Shown here: in pieces, positions 8,826 through 17,609 of the stretch | Layout of the letters: every line of letters begins with the position of its first letter | Numbering within the stretch: position 1 is the first letter of the stretch | Assembly (NCBI RefSeq): GCF_001650905.1 | Contig: NZ_LXYG01000014.1 | Location: forward strand, 248,001 to 312,000 | Direction: 5' to 3' | Source of the DNA: Balneola sp. EhC07 | GTDB lineage: Bacteria > Bacteroidota > Rhodothermia > Balneolales > Balneolaceae | Length of the DNA: 64,000 nucleotides | The notes under the pieces: generated by a model | Told to the model about the DNA's origin: nothing | The model's input: only the letters and a program-made list of their open reading frames with translations | Database searches by the model: none | Translations under genes and position numbers: made by a program

Positions 8826-8870
8826 ACCGCCGACAATTCAGTGAGTTCTGTTTCCGGATTTGTTGGCGGT
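8826..8870. terminator. Candidate bidirectional terminator between convergent genes
   Basis: ACCGCCGACAA near 8826-8836 pairs with TTGTTGGCGGT at 8860-8870, with one mismatched position, and ATTTT follows on the plus strand. The hairpin overlaps the last codons of the minus-strand gene ending at 8838. The loop of about 23 bases is long for an intrinsic terminator, so the call is tentative. Confidence 0.4.
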
Positions 8871-9647
8871 ATTTTCATTGGAATATACATCCTCATCTTC
8901 TATAGATATTTTCGCACCTCTGGAAGAAGTTATCTTTTTTGAGATAGCGCTGATCATATTCTTAAGACGTCTTTTTTCCTTGTTGTAATGATACTTCAGA
9001 TAGGTAAGTCCTCCTGTAAAGGCAACCAATCCACCCAATGGAGCAAACATTACGGCTGTTGATTTGGGAAGTCCCATTCCTTTTAAAGCTACTAACATAA
9101 AAACAGAGCCCAAAAATGCAGGGATAAATAGAAGAGGGACCTTCATTGCTGTCCAGTTATGAACATACTGAATTTTTGTTTTCCCATCTTTAGGAGTTAA
9201 TGAGATATGCTTATAACCAAATTCACGTCTTCTTTGCTCCCATTCAAAAGACTTTCCAATTTTTGCTGACTTGCCGATTCCTCCGGTCACTTTTCTGATC
9301 TCCTGAACAATATCTTCCCACTGTTCTGAAGTCATTTCTAAATCAACATAGGTTACTTCCTGTAATTTAGAGGTTACTTTACTCCATTTAAAGTCCTGAT
9401 CAAAATCAGGTTTATCATGAATATGTATAGCTTCCAAAAGAGATGCTTTGTCAATACCAACTTCATTGGCCAGTTCCAGAATTTCCTGTTCTGAGAGTCC
9501 ATCTCTGTCACCATAGAGGTCTTTTTGCGTCTGAATTTCAGAAGCTTTTTTGAGAATTTTACTGATCTCTTTTTTTGTATATGTATGATTATTCGGCAAC
9601 GTGTATTGATTTTTTTGTATTGTTTTTTGAATCTGACTCGATCTCAT
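8838..9647 (-). CDS. Two-helix membrane protein, downstream member of a tandem paralog pair
   Basis: A protein of up to 269 residues with a soluble helical N-terminal half (SEQEILELANEVGIDKASLLEAI), a middle beta-rich part (GKSFEWEQRRREFGYKHISL), two adjacent membrane helices at about 175-215 and a basic tail. It aligns end to end with the gene just upstream (9589-10338): both have KE.. AS.I, the SGISKESINEAL/VGIDKASLLEAI segment, G.TFEW/GKSFEW and the helix pair. The ATG at 9647 would overlap the upstream gene by 59 bases. A TTG at 9599 aligns with the paralog's start and may be the true start. Function unknown. Confidence 0.7.
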   Translation of the reverse strand: MRSSQIQKTIQKNQYTLPNNHTYTKKEISKILKKASEIQTQKDLYGDRDGLSEQEILELANEVGIDKASLLEAIHIHDKPDFDQDFKWSKVTSKLQEVTYVDLEMTSEQWEDIVQEIRKVTGGIGKSAKIGKSFEWEQRRREFGYKHISLTPKDGKTKIQYVHNWTAMKVPLLFIPAFLGSVFMLVALKGMGLPKSTAVMFAPLGGLVAFTGGLTYLKYHYNKEKRRLKNMISAISKKITSSRGAKISIEDEDVYSNENTANKSGNRTH

Positions 9648-10338
9648 CTGAAAAATCGATCTGCGTATTTCTATCCTTAAAAATAACAGACGATATTTGA
9701 TTGGAAATGTTCATTAAAAACTTTTTTTGCTTGTTCTTAAAGTAATTTCCAATTCGTGATGAGATTAAATACCCTGAAAAAGCACCCGAAACATTCAAAA
9801 GAACAGGAAGCCAGTTCGAAATTGAATCCAGATTAAGAAGAGAAGAAATAATTGCAACGATAATAAAACCAACTACGGAACCTGAAACTTTAAGCTTGTT
9901 AATAGTTTTAGCATAATCAGCATAAACTTGTATAAGACTGGTATTTTTAGCTCTGGTTGCTGAAATATGGATATCCTTTCTCTTAGTATTGAGGTACCAT
10001 TCGAACGTTTGACCTAGTTTACCTGAAGTACCGTGAGATTTAAACTCTTTTCTATAAAGAGAAACTATTTCTTCCCAGTCCAACTCAGATATTTTCATAT
10101 CTATTATAGTTTTTAAAACAACTCCATCCTTAAGAGAATAGAACTCTTGATTGTTTTCAGCATTTAAATAACTAAGAGCTTCATTAATACTTTCTTTAGA
10201 AATACCTGAAGAGGAAGCAATCGACTTTATATCATCCATAGAAAAGTCGTTAAGAGAAGCTTCTTGAGAATGTTCAATTTTAGAAGCCATTGAGATTATT
10301 GCTCTCACTTCTTTATAAGAATATTTTTTCTCACTCAT
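9589..10338 (-). CDS. Two-helix membrane protein, upstream member of a tandem paralog pair
   Basis: A 249-residue protein with the same plan as its downstream neighbour: soluble helical N-terminus with ASSSGISKESINEALSYL, a central beta segment containing GQTFEWYLNTKRKDIHISA, two membrane helices at about 155-200 and a charged C-terminal tail. The N-terminal part may sense or bind a partner, but no catalytic motif is visible. The pair points to an old local duplication. It is transcribed away from guaB, with a shared intergenic region of about 130 bases. Confidence 0.72.
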   Translation of the reverse strand: MSEKKYSYKEVRAIISMASKIEHSQEASLNDFSMDDIKSIASSSGISKESINEALSYLNAENNQEFYSLKDGVVLKTIIDMKISELDWEEIVSLYRKEFKSHGTSGKLGQTFEWYLNTKRKDIHISATRAKNTSLIQVYADYAKTINKLKVSGSVVGFIIVAIISSLLNLDSISNWLPVLLNVSGAFSGYLISSRIGNYFKNKQKKFLMNISNQISSVIFKDRNTQIDFSDEIESDSKNNTKKSIHVAE

Positions 10339-10432
10339 AAAATTCTTGAGTTAATAATTCAGAAGTATACAAGATTAAATTCATTATCAAAATTATCCCA
10401 TATTATGATTCTAAATACAGTAAATAAGTTTG

Positions 10433-10440
10433 TATCTTTG
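10433..10440 (+). promoter_or_regulatory. TATCTTTG -7 box upstream of guaB
   Basis: TATCTTTG matches the Bacteroidetes primary sigma -7 consensus TAnnTTTG and lies 31 bases before the guaB ATG. No clear TTTG is seen at the usual 19-21 base spacing upstream, so only half of the promoter is supported. Confidence 0.4.
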
Positions 10441-10471
10441 AAAAACTGCAAGCCAAAATTTCTTTTCTTTC

Positions 10472-11956
10472 ATGAATAAAATGAATGACTCTTCACCATT
10501 TGAACGCATCACCCGACAAGGGCTTACTTATGATGACGTCTTATTAGTACCCAATTATTCAAAAATATTACCAAGAGATGTGGATTTAAGTGTTCAGCTT
10601 ACACCAACGCTTAAATTGAACATACCTATTGTTAGTGCGGCAATGGATACGGTTTCTGAATACCGCCTGGCAATTGCTTTAGCTCGGGAAGGTGGAATTG
10701 CGATGCTTCACAAAAATATGACCATAGAAGAGCAAGCTGAACAAGTTCGTCTGGTAAAAAGAAGCGAAAGTGGAATGATTGTCGATCCGGTTACTCTGGA
10801 TGAAAACTCTACGGTAAAGGATGCACGCTCTTTAATGCGTATGCACAAAATTGGTGGAATACCCATTGTAGATGATAAAGGTATTTTGATTGGTATAGTT
10901 ACAAACCGTGATCTTCGTTTTGAGTCTGATATGACGAAAAAACTGGGAGAGATCATGACTAAAGAAGATCTTTACACTGCAAAAGAGGGAACTACTCTTA
11001 AACAGGCGGAGAAGATCCTTCAACACTTTAAAGTGGAAAAACTGCCAATCGTAGATTCGAAAAATAAGCTGGTTGGATTGATCACTTTCAAGGATATTGA
11101 AAAGAAAATGAATTTTCCGAATGCATGTAAAGATGATTTGGGCAGATTGAGAGTAGGCGCAGCAGTTGGTGTTACTGCTGATACAATGGAAAGGGTAGAA
11201 GCTTTAGTAAATGCCGGAGTTGATGTTATTACAGTTGATACTGCACACGGACATTCTGATGGAGTGCTTCAAACAGTGTCTCAAATAAAAGCTGAATATC
11301 CTCATTTAAATGTTATTGGTGGTAATATCGCAACCAGAGCAGCTGCAGAAGCATTAGTTCAAGCAGGTGCAGATGTTGTAAAAGTTGGTGTTGGTCCGGG
11401 GTCTATTTGTACCACCAGAGTGGTTACAGGAGTTGGAGTTCCGCAACTTAGTGCAGTGATGGAAGTCGCTGAATTTTGCAGAGAAGAAGAAGTCGGTTTA
11501 ATTGCTGATGGTGGAATCAAACAAACCGGAGATATTCCAAAAGCGATTGCAGGCGGAGCTGATGTTGTGATGATGGGATCAATGTTTGCAGGTGTAGATG
11601 AAAGTCCGGGAGAGACCATTATATACGAATCCCGTAAATATAAATCCTATCGTGGGATGGGAAGTATTGGAGCAATGAAAAAGGGTTCAAAGGATCGCTA
11701 TTTCCAGGATGTTGAAGATGATATTAATAAATTAGTTCCGGAAGGTATTGAAGGTCGTGTTCCGTTTAAAGGCTATTTAGGTGAAGTGGTTCACCAAATG
11801 ACAGGTGGATTGCGTGCGGCAATGGGGTATTGCGGAGCTGAAAATATTGAAGGAATGAAAACAGCGGAGTTTGTTCAGATCTCTGCGGCTTCATATAAAG
11901 AAAGTCATCCTCATTCAGTTCAAATAACAAAAGAAGCACCGAACTACTCGGTGTAA
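10472..11956 (+). CDS. guaB: Inosine-5'-monophosphate dehydrogenase
   Basis: Oxidises IMP to XMP with NAD, the committed step of GMP synthesis. The 494-residue TIM barrel carries two CBS domains at about 100-215 ([13 protein letters not shown] and [13 protein letters not shown]). The catalytic loop GPGSICTTR has Cys313; [20 protein letters not shown] and the YRGMGS flap segment follow. The start codon could be either M1 or M4; M1 is kept. A TATCTTTG box precedes it. Full length and all key motifs are present. Confidence 0.97.
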   Translation: MNKMNDSSPFERITRQGLTYDDVLLVPNYSKILPRDVDLSVQLTPTLKLNIPIVSAAMDTVSEYRLAIALAREGGIAMLHKNMTIEEQAEQVRLVKRSESGMIVDPVTLDENSTVKDARSLMRMHKIGGIPIVDDKGILIGIVTNRDLRFESDMTKKLGEIMTKEDLYTAKEGTTLKQAEKILQHFKVEKLPIVDSKNKLVGLITFKDIEKKMNFPNACKDDLGRLRVGAAVGVTADTMERVEALVNAGVDVITVDTAHGHSDGVLQTVSQIKAEYPHLNVIGGNIATRAAAEALVQAGADVVKVGVGPGSICTTRVVTGVGVPQLSAVMEVAEFCREEEVGLIADGGIKQTGDIPKAIAGGADVVMMGSMFAGVDESPGETIIYESRKYKSYRGMGSIGAMKKGSKDRYFQDVEDDINKLVPEGIEGRVPFKGYLGEVVHQMTGGLRAAMGYCGAENIEGMKTAEFVQISAASYKESHPHSVQITKEAPNYSV

Positions 11957-11968
11957 TTTTTGAGCTTG

Positions 11969-13261
11969 ATGAAAAATGTACTCTTTATCGTCTATTACTT
12001 TCCGCCAATGGGAGGTAGTGGAGTTCAGAGGCCATTAAAGTTCGCTAAGTATTTAAAAGAGTTCGGGTGGAATCCAATCATTTTATGCCCTGAGCCGGGT
12101 GTTTATCAGTTTTTTGACCACTCCTTAGAGCAAGAGCTTGAAAACTTAGACTTGGAAATTCATAGAGTCAAAGCAAATACACCTTTCCATAGGTTCGGTG
12201 GTGTTAAGAAACAAACCGGCTTGGTTACGGGGATGCTTGCTAAATTCTTAAGGTTTATTTCAAGAAAGATCTATTTCCCCGATAACAAAAGAGCCTGGAT
12301 CGAACCAGCAGTCCAAAAGGGAAAAGAATTAATAGATGATAAAAAGATTGATCTGATCTTTAGTACAGCTCCGCCTTTCAGTAATCATATTATTGCTCAA
12401 CAATTAAATGAGTTGACAGATATTCCTTATGTATTAGATTACCGCGATCTTTTTACGGGAAATCATTTTGAAGAAAATGAATCTGAATCCAGAAACACGA
12501 AAAAAGTAAGTGCAGAAAGTGAATGGCTGAGACATTCTTCCGGTGTTGTGGCTCTGGATCAATTTTCCGGAAATAAAATACAAGAAGTTTTGACCTCCAA
12601 AACTCTGAATATGGAGATCGTATCCCATGGATTTGATCAAGAGGATTTTGATTCTCATAGAAATGCTTCATTGGATTATAAAAAAGGAAAAATAAATTGG
12701 TTGTATAGTGGACTTTTTTATGAAGCAAATCAACCTGATATATTTTTGAATGGATTGAAAGAGCTATTCACTAAAACCCCTGAACTAAGAGAGAAGACGC
12801 ACCTTCATTTTCAAGGAGGATTGGATTCAAGGATCAAAAAACTTATCGGCGATCTGGGGTTTGAAGATATCATATCAGACTATGGGTATCTTTCTCATGA
12901 CACTTCAGTTGCTAATTTATTAAAAGCAGATATTTTGTGGATGATCTCAAATTTTTCAGAAAATCTGAAACAGATCAAATCCGGAAAACTCTTTGAATAT
13001 ATAGGAACAAAAAAACCAATATTAGGTTTGGTACATCCCGGAGAAGCTTCAAAATTACTTGATGATTATAAAGGTGGTTTTCATGCTGTTCCCGATAACA
13101 TTTATGATGTAACTAATACTTTAGAAGAAGTGTATGAGTTGTGGGCAAAGGCTAAAATTCCTGAAGCTTCTAAAGAGTTTACCGAGATGTATGAAAGAAA
13201 AAGTTTAACTAATAAATTGTCTTTATTTTTTGATAAAGTAGTGGAGAATGCGCAAGTTTAA
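11969..13261 (+). CDS. Glycosyltransferase, GT-B fold (GT4-like)
   Basis: A 430-residue protein that begins MKNVLFIVYYFPPMGGSGVQ, the N-terminal donor-fold signature of GT4-like enzymes, followed by LIFSTAPPFSNHI and, in the C-terminal half, IKSGKLFEYIGTKKPILGLV, which matches the nucleotide-sugar binding region (GKLFEY..KPI). Acceptor and sugar are unknown; surface glycan synthesis is likely. A TTG at 11960 is in frame, but the ATG at 11969 is the better start. It sits between guaB and the M23 peptidase gene with short gaps on both sides. Confidence 0.82.
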   Translation: MKNVLFIVYYFPPMGGSGVQRPLKFAKYLKEFGWNPIILCPEPGVYQFFDHSLEQELENLDLEIHRVKANTPFHRFGGVKKQTGLVTGMLAKFLRFISRKIYFPDNKRAWIEPAVQKGKELIDDKKIDLIFSTAPPFSNHIIAQQLNELTDIPYVLDYRDLFTGNHFEENESESRNTKKVSAESEWLRHSSGVVALDQFSGNKIQEVLTSKTLNMEIVSHGFDQEDFDSHRNASLDYKKGKINWLYSGLFYEANQPDIFLNGLKELFTKTPELREKTHLHFQGGLDSRIKKLIGDLGFEDIISDYGYLSHDTSVANLLKADILWMISNFSENLKQIKSGKLFEYIGTKKPILGLVHPGEASKLLDDYKGGFHAVPDNIYDVTNTLEEVYELWAKAKIPEASKEFTEMYERKSLTNKLSLFFDKVVENAQV

Positions 13262-13264
13262 ATT

Positions 13265-14125
13265 ATGAGAGCATTTATAAAGAGACTTTTTAAAGATCGT
13301 CATAAAACTGTTGAAATTATTTTACTCGACGACAGTAAGCCCGGTCAGGACGATTCTTATAATATTAAGCCCAATAACCTGTTTATGAGCTTCACAGTGT
13401 TATCGGTAATCTTCTCTGTATTAGTTGCTATGATATTTATGCTTACTCCACTAGGTGGATTGCTCTATAACACTGATGAGATAGAAATAAAAAGAGAGAT
13501 ACAAGGTATTTCAGAGAGATTAATATCTCTTCAGGATTCTTTGGATGTTCGGGATCAGCAGCTTAGAGAGATAAAAGAAGTAATAAGACTAAATAAAGAT
13601 ACTACATTAACTTTGGATGAGCGATTGAGCTCGGTTTCTTCAATTGAAAACTCTAATAATATTTCATCCTCAACATCTTCTTTTTCAAATTTAAATATTT
13701 CAGAAGTATTTGAGAGCGGAAGCTTGGTTTTAGCAAATGTAATAGAAAATGCACCTGATTTTCCGACTCAGGCTCCGGCTGAAGGTACGCGGACGAGAGG
13801 CTATGAACCGTTAGAGGGCCATTTCGGTTTAGATATCGCTACTAAGGCAAATGATATTTTTATGAATATTGCTGACGGGACGGTAATATCCAGTAGCTGG
13901 ACTATAGATTTCGGCTATGTGATCTCTGTTCAGCATAAAGATGGACTGGTGAGCACATATAAGCACTGTTCAAAATTATATAAAACAAAAGGAGAGAAAG
14001 TTTTCAAGGGAGATGTACTAGGTCTTATAGGGAATACCGGAATTTCAAGTTCAGGACCACATCTTCATTTTGAGATTTGGAAAAATGGGGTTTCACAAAA
14101 TCCATTAGCCTATTTAATTTTTTAA
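13265..14125 (+). CDS. M23 (LytM) family zinc metallopeptidase with membrane anchor
   Basis: A 286-residue envelope peptidase. A cytoplasmic N-terminus of about 35 residues precedes one membrane helix (LFMSFTVLSVIFSVLVAMIF), then a coiled-coil-like stretch at about 75-125, then the LytM domain. Zinc ligands are visible: H186 and D190 in GHFGLD, and HLH at 266-268 in GPHLHFEIW. It should cleave peptidoglycan cross-links in the periplasm. Its stop overlaps the bactofilin ATG by one base. M23-bactofilin pairing is widespread and links local wall cutting to a cytoskeletal scaffold. Confidence 0.92.
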   Translation: MRAFIKRLFKDRHKTVEIILLDDSKPGQDDSYNIKPNNLFMSFTVLSVIFSVLVAMIFMLTPLGGLLYNTDEIEIKREIQGISERLISLQDSLDVRDQQLREIKEVIRLNKDTTLTLDERLSSVSSIENSNNISSSTSSFSNLNISEVFESGSLVLANVIENAPDFPTQAPAEGTRTRGYEPLEGHFGLDIATKANDIFMNIADGTVISSSWTIDFGYVISVQHKDGLVSTYKHCSKLYKTKGEKVFKGDVLGLIGNTGISSSGPHLHFEIWKNGVSQNPLAYLIF

Positions 14126-14571
14126 TGAGTATGTTTAACAAAAATAAAAAGAGTAAAACCGTGAGTAATTCTACAAATCAGTCACCTTCAGTAAATATTA
14201 TTAATGAGGGTACCAAAATAAAAGGAAACCTACAGGCTAACTCTGATATCAGGGTAAGTGGTACGATAGTAGGTGAGGCTATTTCTAAAGGCAAGATCAT
14301 TCTTACCAATAATGGAGTCGTTAAAGGGAATGTATCTTCTTCTGATGCTGACATTGCTGGAAAAGTTGAGGGCGATGTTAAAGTGACCAGTAAACTAGTT
14401 TTGAGAAAAGAAGCTATAATTGACGGAAATATTTACACCAAAAGCTTAGTAGTGGAAGAAGGTGCTCAAATAAACGGAACTTGTAAGATGGGTTCTGATG
14501 TTAAAAATCTATCTCAGAATAACGATGCAGAATATGCTGAAGAGACTCAGCTAAAAGGAGCTAAGGCGTAA
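14125..14571 (+). CDS. Bactofilin
   Basis: A 148-residue cytoskeletal polymer protein. The central beta-helical bactofilin domain (about 30-130) shows the repeating G-rich hydrophobic pattern: IKGNLQANSDIRVSGTIVG, GVVKGNVSSSDADIAGKVEG and IDGNIYTKSLVVEEGAQING. Short unstructured tails flank it, as usual for the family. The ATG at 14125 overlaps the M23 stop; a second ATG at 14131 is possible. Its likely role is to position the upstream peptidase for cell-shape control. Confidence 0.93.
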   Translation: MSMFNKNKKSKTVSNSTNQSPSVNIINEGTKIKGNLQANSDIRVSGTIVGEAISKGKIILTNNGVVKGNVSSSDADIAGKVEGDVKVTSKLVLRKEAIIDGNIYTKSLVVEEGAQINGTCKMGSDVKNLSQNNDAEYAEETQLKGAKA

Positions 14572-14574
14572 CGA

Positions 14575-14790
14575 ATGCGCCTGCCTGAAGAATACGCTAA
14601 ATACCTTGCTCTGGGTGCGGAAATTGCGGCTACTCTTTTAATACCCATTGGCCTCGGTTATTTAGCAGACAAGTTTCTGGATTCCTCACCTAATGGGATT
14701 CTGATCGGAGCAATTTCAGGCATTTTCATCTTCTTTATTTTGATTTTTAAAATTGCAAATAGTGACGGAGGCAACGACCGGAAAAAGTGA
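14575..14790 (+). CDS. atpZ: AtpZ/AtpI-family membrane protein
   Basis: A 71-residue protein with two membrane helices (LGAEIAATLLIPIGLGYLAD and GILIGAISGIFIFFILIFKI) linked by a DKFLDSSPNG turn, the layout of AtpZ. Members sit at the head of F0F1 operons and are proposed to help c-ring assembly or Mg/Ca transport. It is the first gene of the atp operon here, starting three bases after the bactofilin stop. Its stop overlaps the next gene's GTG. Confidence 0.85.
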   Translation: MRLPEEYAKYLALGAEIAATLLIPIGLGYLADKFLDSSPNGILIGAISGIFIFFILIFKIANSDGGNDRKK

Positions 14791-15155
14791 TAAAAAAGCT
14801 CGCAAAATTTAACGTGATCCCGCTCATACTCGCGCTGATCTCTCCGTTTTTTTTACCTGTTGATCCAGCTGTAGCTGTAATTTGTGGTTTTCTTTTAAGT
14901 CTCATTTTCGTTTTAAGCAGCGCCTGGATACTCGATAATTTCTGGAATGCTGATTCTAAGCTATTTTTGAAGGTTTTTTTCTTCTCTATGGTGATCAGGT
15001 TTCTACTTGTATTAGCAGCCATGGGAATTTTACTTGGACTGACAAAAATTGATGAAATCTACTTTACAGTTAGTTTCATAATTTCCTATCTTTATCAGTC
15101 TATAACGGAAATGATTTTTTTCAATCAACTACTACAAAATAAAAGCAGCAATTAA
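14787..15155 (+). CDS. atpI: ATP synthase protein I-like membrane protein
   Basis: A 122-residue protein with four hydrophobic segments, placed between atpZ and atpB, where AtpI normally lies. The sequence itself is weakly conserved, so the call rests on position, length and topology. Start is GTG at 14787, overlapping the atpZ TGA in GTGA. In known systems AtpI assists c-ring assembly. Confidence 0.7.
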   Translation: MIKKLAKFNVIPLILALISPFFLPVDPAVAVICGFLLSLIFVLSSAWILDNFWNADSKLFLKVFFFSMVIRFLLVLAAMGILLGLTKIDEIYFTVSFIISYLYQSITEMIFFNQLLQNKSSN

Positions 15156-15158
15156 GTA

Positions 15159-16220
15159 ATGATCCAGACCCTGCGTCGCGTATTTCTGACACTCTTATTT
15201 TTATCGGTTAGTACTTCAAACACTTTTGCAGCAGAAGAGAAAGAAGGCGGTTCACCTCTGGACGTGATGGGTACTGTTGCTGACCACGATTATTTAAAGA
15301 TTCCTCATTTTATAAATGGCGGGAAGATATATTTACCAAGGTTGATCTTTTTAGAAGATGCTGAAGGTAATACATCATTCAAGGCTTTCTTAAGCACAAA
15401 ATCTGCAGCTAAATCAGATGATTTCGAAGTAGTTGATGAGATACTTGTTGCAACCAATGGTGGTAAAATTGCTTTTGATCTATCCATTACCTCTCACTTA
15501 ATGTATTTCTGGTTCGGAATGATCTTGGCTGTATGGTTCACAGTTGCAATGTCTCGCAGATACCAGAAAGGAGTAGGAAAAGACGTTGAGCCTAAAGGTA
15601 CACTGCAAAATATTTTTGAAGTACTATTTGTTTTTATTCGTGATGATGTTGCTCGCGCAAACATAGACGATCACAAGGCTGATAAGTACGTGCCGTATTT
15701 CTTTACCATGTTCATGGGAATTGCATTCATGAACCTGTTCGGTTTACTTCCATGGGCGGCTACAGCAACAGCTGATCTTACTGTTACTGCTACATTGGCT
15801 TTAATGACTTTCGTAATTACCCAGTTCAGTGGTACAAAAGATTATTGGGGACATATTTTCTGGTTCCCGGGGGTTCCAACATGGGTAAGAGCAATTTTAA
15901 CTCCGGTTGAGATCTTAGGGGTTTTCACAAAGCCATTCGCTCTTGCAATTCGACTTTTTGCAAACATGCTTTCAGGAAAGATCATGATCATCGCAATCTT
16001 AGGGTTGATCTTCATTTTTGCTGAATTATTTGGCACAGTAGGAGCGTACGGTATTAGTGTTGTTTCAGTAACACTTACTGTTGTGTTGTATGCTCTGAAA
16101 GTTTTTGTAGGATTGTTACAGGCATACATTTTCACTCTTCTTTCCGCAGTATTTATTGGAATGGCTGCAGAAGATCATCACCATGACGAAGAAGAGTATC
16201 ATGTTGAGCACGTATCATAA
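15159..16220 (+). CDS. atpB: F0F1 ATP synthase subunit a
   Basis: Membrane subunit that forms the two proton half-channels against the c-ring. The 353-residue protein is longer than E. coli AtpB because of an N-terminal extension that begins like a signal peptide (LTLLFLSVSTSNTFAAEE), a common feature in Bacteroidota. The essential arginine is R265 in ALAIRLFANMLSG, followed by the helix that lines the channel. The His-rich tail DHHHDEEEYHVEHV is unusual but not known to be functional. It lies third in the operon, after atpZ and atpI. Confidence 0.95.
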   Translation: MIQTLRRVFLTLLFLSVSTSNTFAAEEKEGGSPLDVMGTVADHDYLKIPHFINGGKIYLPRLIFLEDAEGNTSFKAFLSTKSAAKSDDFEVVDEILVATNGGKIAFDLSITSHLMYFWFGMILAVWFTVAMSRRYQKGVGKDVEPKGTLQNIFEVLFVFIRDDVARANIDDHKADKYVPYFFTMFMGIAFMNLFGLLPWAATATADLTVTATLALMTFVITQFSGTKDYWGHIFWFPGVPTWVRAILTPVEILGVFTKPFALAIRLFANMLSGKIMIIAILGLIFIFAELFGTVGAYGISVVSVTLTVVLYALKVFVGLLQAYIFTLLSAVFIGMAAEDHHHDEEEYHVEHVS

Positions 16221-16253
16221 AGAAATTAAACTCATATAAACTCTAACAAATAA

Positions 16254-16487
<234 letters not shown>

Positions 16488-16500
16488 TAAAGGATAAGAA

Positions 16501-17016
16501 ATGACTTTTCTTTTAGCAGGCGGAGGAGGTTTATTATCATTTAATCCGGGGTTTGCGTTGTGGATACTTATATCCATGATCGTATTTATTCTGGTAATGA
16601 TGAAGTATGCAGTTCCGCCAATCATGGATGCACTTGTATCTCGCGAAGCGAAGATCAAAGATTCTTTAGAATCTGCTGAGAAAGCTTTAGCGAGAGCAGA
16701 AGAAGTATCGAAAGATAACGAAAAAGCACTCCGTGAAGCTGAAGCTAAAGCTCAAAAAATCCGAAAGGAAGCTTTAGAAGAAGCGGAACTCCTTCGTTCA
16801 GAACGAATTTCGAAAGCTAAAGATGAAGCTGCTCAAATAATAGAACAAGCGAAAGCTTCTATTGAGCAGGAAAAGAAGCAGGCGTTATTGGAACTTCGAA
16901 ATGAAGTTGCTCAATTAGCGATCAAATCTGCTTCTATTATCATCGATGCGGAACTAGATAACGATAAGAACAACAAGCTGGTCGATAATTTTATTACCGA
17001 CCTGTCAAAAAACTAA
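16501..17016 (+). CDS. atpF: F0F1 ATP synthase subunit b
   Basis: Peripheral stalk subunit of 171 residues. A single N-terminal membrane helix at about 18-40 (ALWILISMIVFILVMM) is followed by a long charged coiled coil rich in A, E, K and R (about 50-140), which dimerises and binds delta. No second b-prime gene follows, so a b2 homodimer is expected. It lies between atpE and atpH in the usual order. Confidence 0.94.
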   Translation: MTFLLAGGGGLLSFNPGFALWILISMIVFILVMMKYAVPPIMDALVSREAKIKDSLESAEKALARAEEVSKDNEKALREAEAKAQKIRKEALEEAELLRSERISKAKDEAAQIIEQAKASIEQEKKQALLELRNEVAQLAIKSASIIIDAELDNDKNNKLVDNFITDLSKN

Positions 17017-17025
17017 GCTTAGCTG

Positions 17026-17574
17026 ATGTTGGTATCAAAAGCAGCAAAACGTTACGCAACAGCGCTTCTTGAAAGTGCTGATGAGCAGAATTCGATTGAG
17101 AATACTTTGAAAGATATTCATCTTATCAAAGAAACTATCGAAAGCTCTAAGGAATTAAGAGTATTTCTTAAAAGCCCTGTTGTTAAACCGGCTGATAAAC
17201 GAAATGCTTTATCCTCAATTTTTGATGGTAAAGTATCAAAAGAAGTTTCTCAGTTTATTGGTTTACTTACAAATAAGGGCAGAGAAGATATTCTTGATGA
17301 AGTAGCTACTGCGTTTATAGATGTTTACAATGTTCATGCCGGAATCATAACAGTTGAAGTAAAAACTGCGAAAGCATTAGAAACAGGGCAGATCACTGAA
17401 CTGACAAAGATGCTTGAAAGAACGACTTCGAAAACAGTAAATCTTGATCTTAAAGAACAAGAAGATCTGAGAGGTGGGATTTCAGTAAAAATTGATGACA
17501 CTGTAATTGATGCTACAGTTAAGCATAAGCTAGAACAGCTTGAAACAAGATTCCTCGAGTCATCGATGGAATAA
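17026..17574 (+). CDS. atpH: F0F1 ATP synthase subunit delta
   Basis: Connects the stator stalk to the alpha3beta3 head. The 182-residue protein begins LVSKAAKRYATALLESA, the OSCP/delta signature, and has the C-terminal motif LRGGISVKIDDTVIDATVKHKLEQL. It starts nine bases after atpF. Length and order match the family. A 35-base gap separates it from atpA. Confidence 0.95.
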   Translation: MLVSKAAKRYATALLESADEQNSIENTLKDIHLIKETIESSKELRVFLKSPVVKPADKRNALSSIFDGKVSKEVSQFIGLLTNKGREDILDEVATAFIDVYNVHAGIITVEVKTAKALETGQITELTKMLERTTSKTVNLDLKEQEDLRGGISVKIDDTVIDATVKHKLEQLETRFLESSME

Positions 17575-17609
17575 CAAGAATTTGAAAAGATTTAGAAATT
17601 AATAATACA

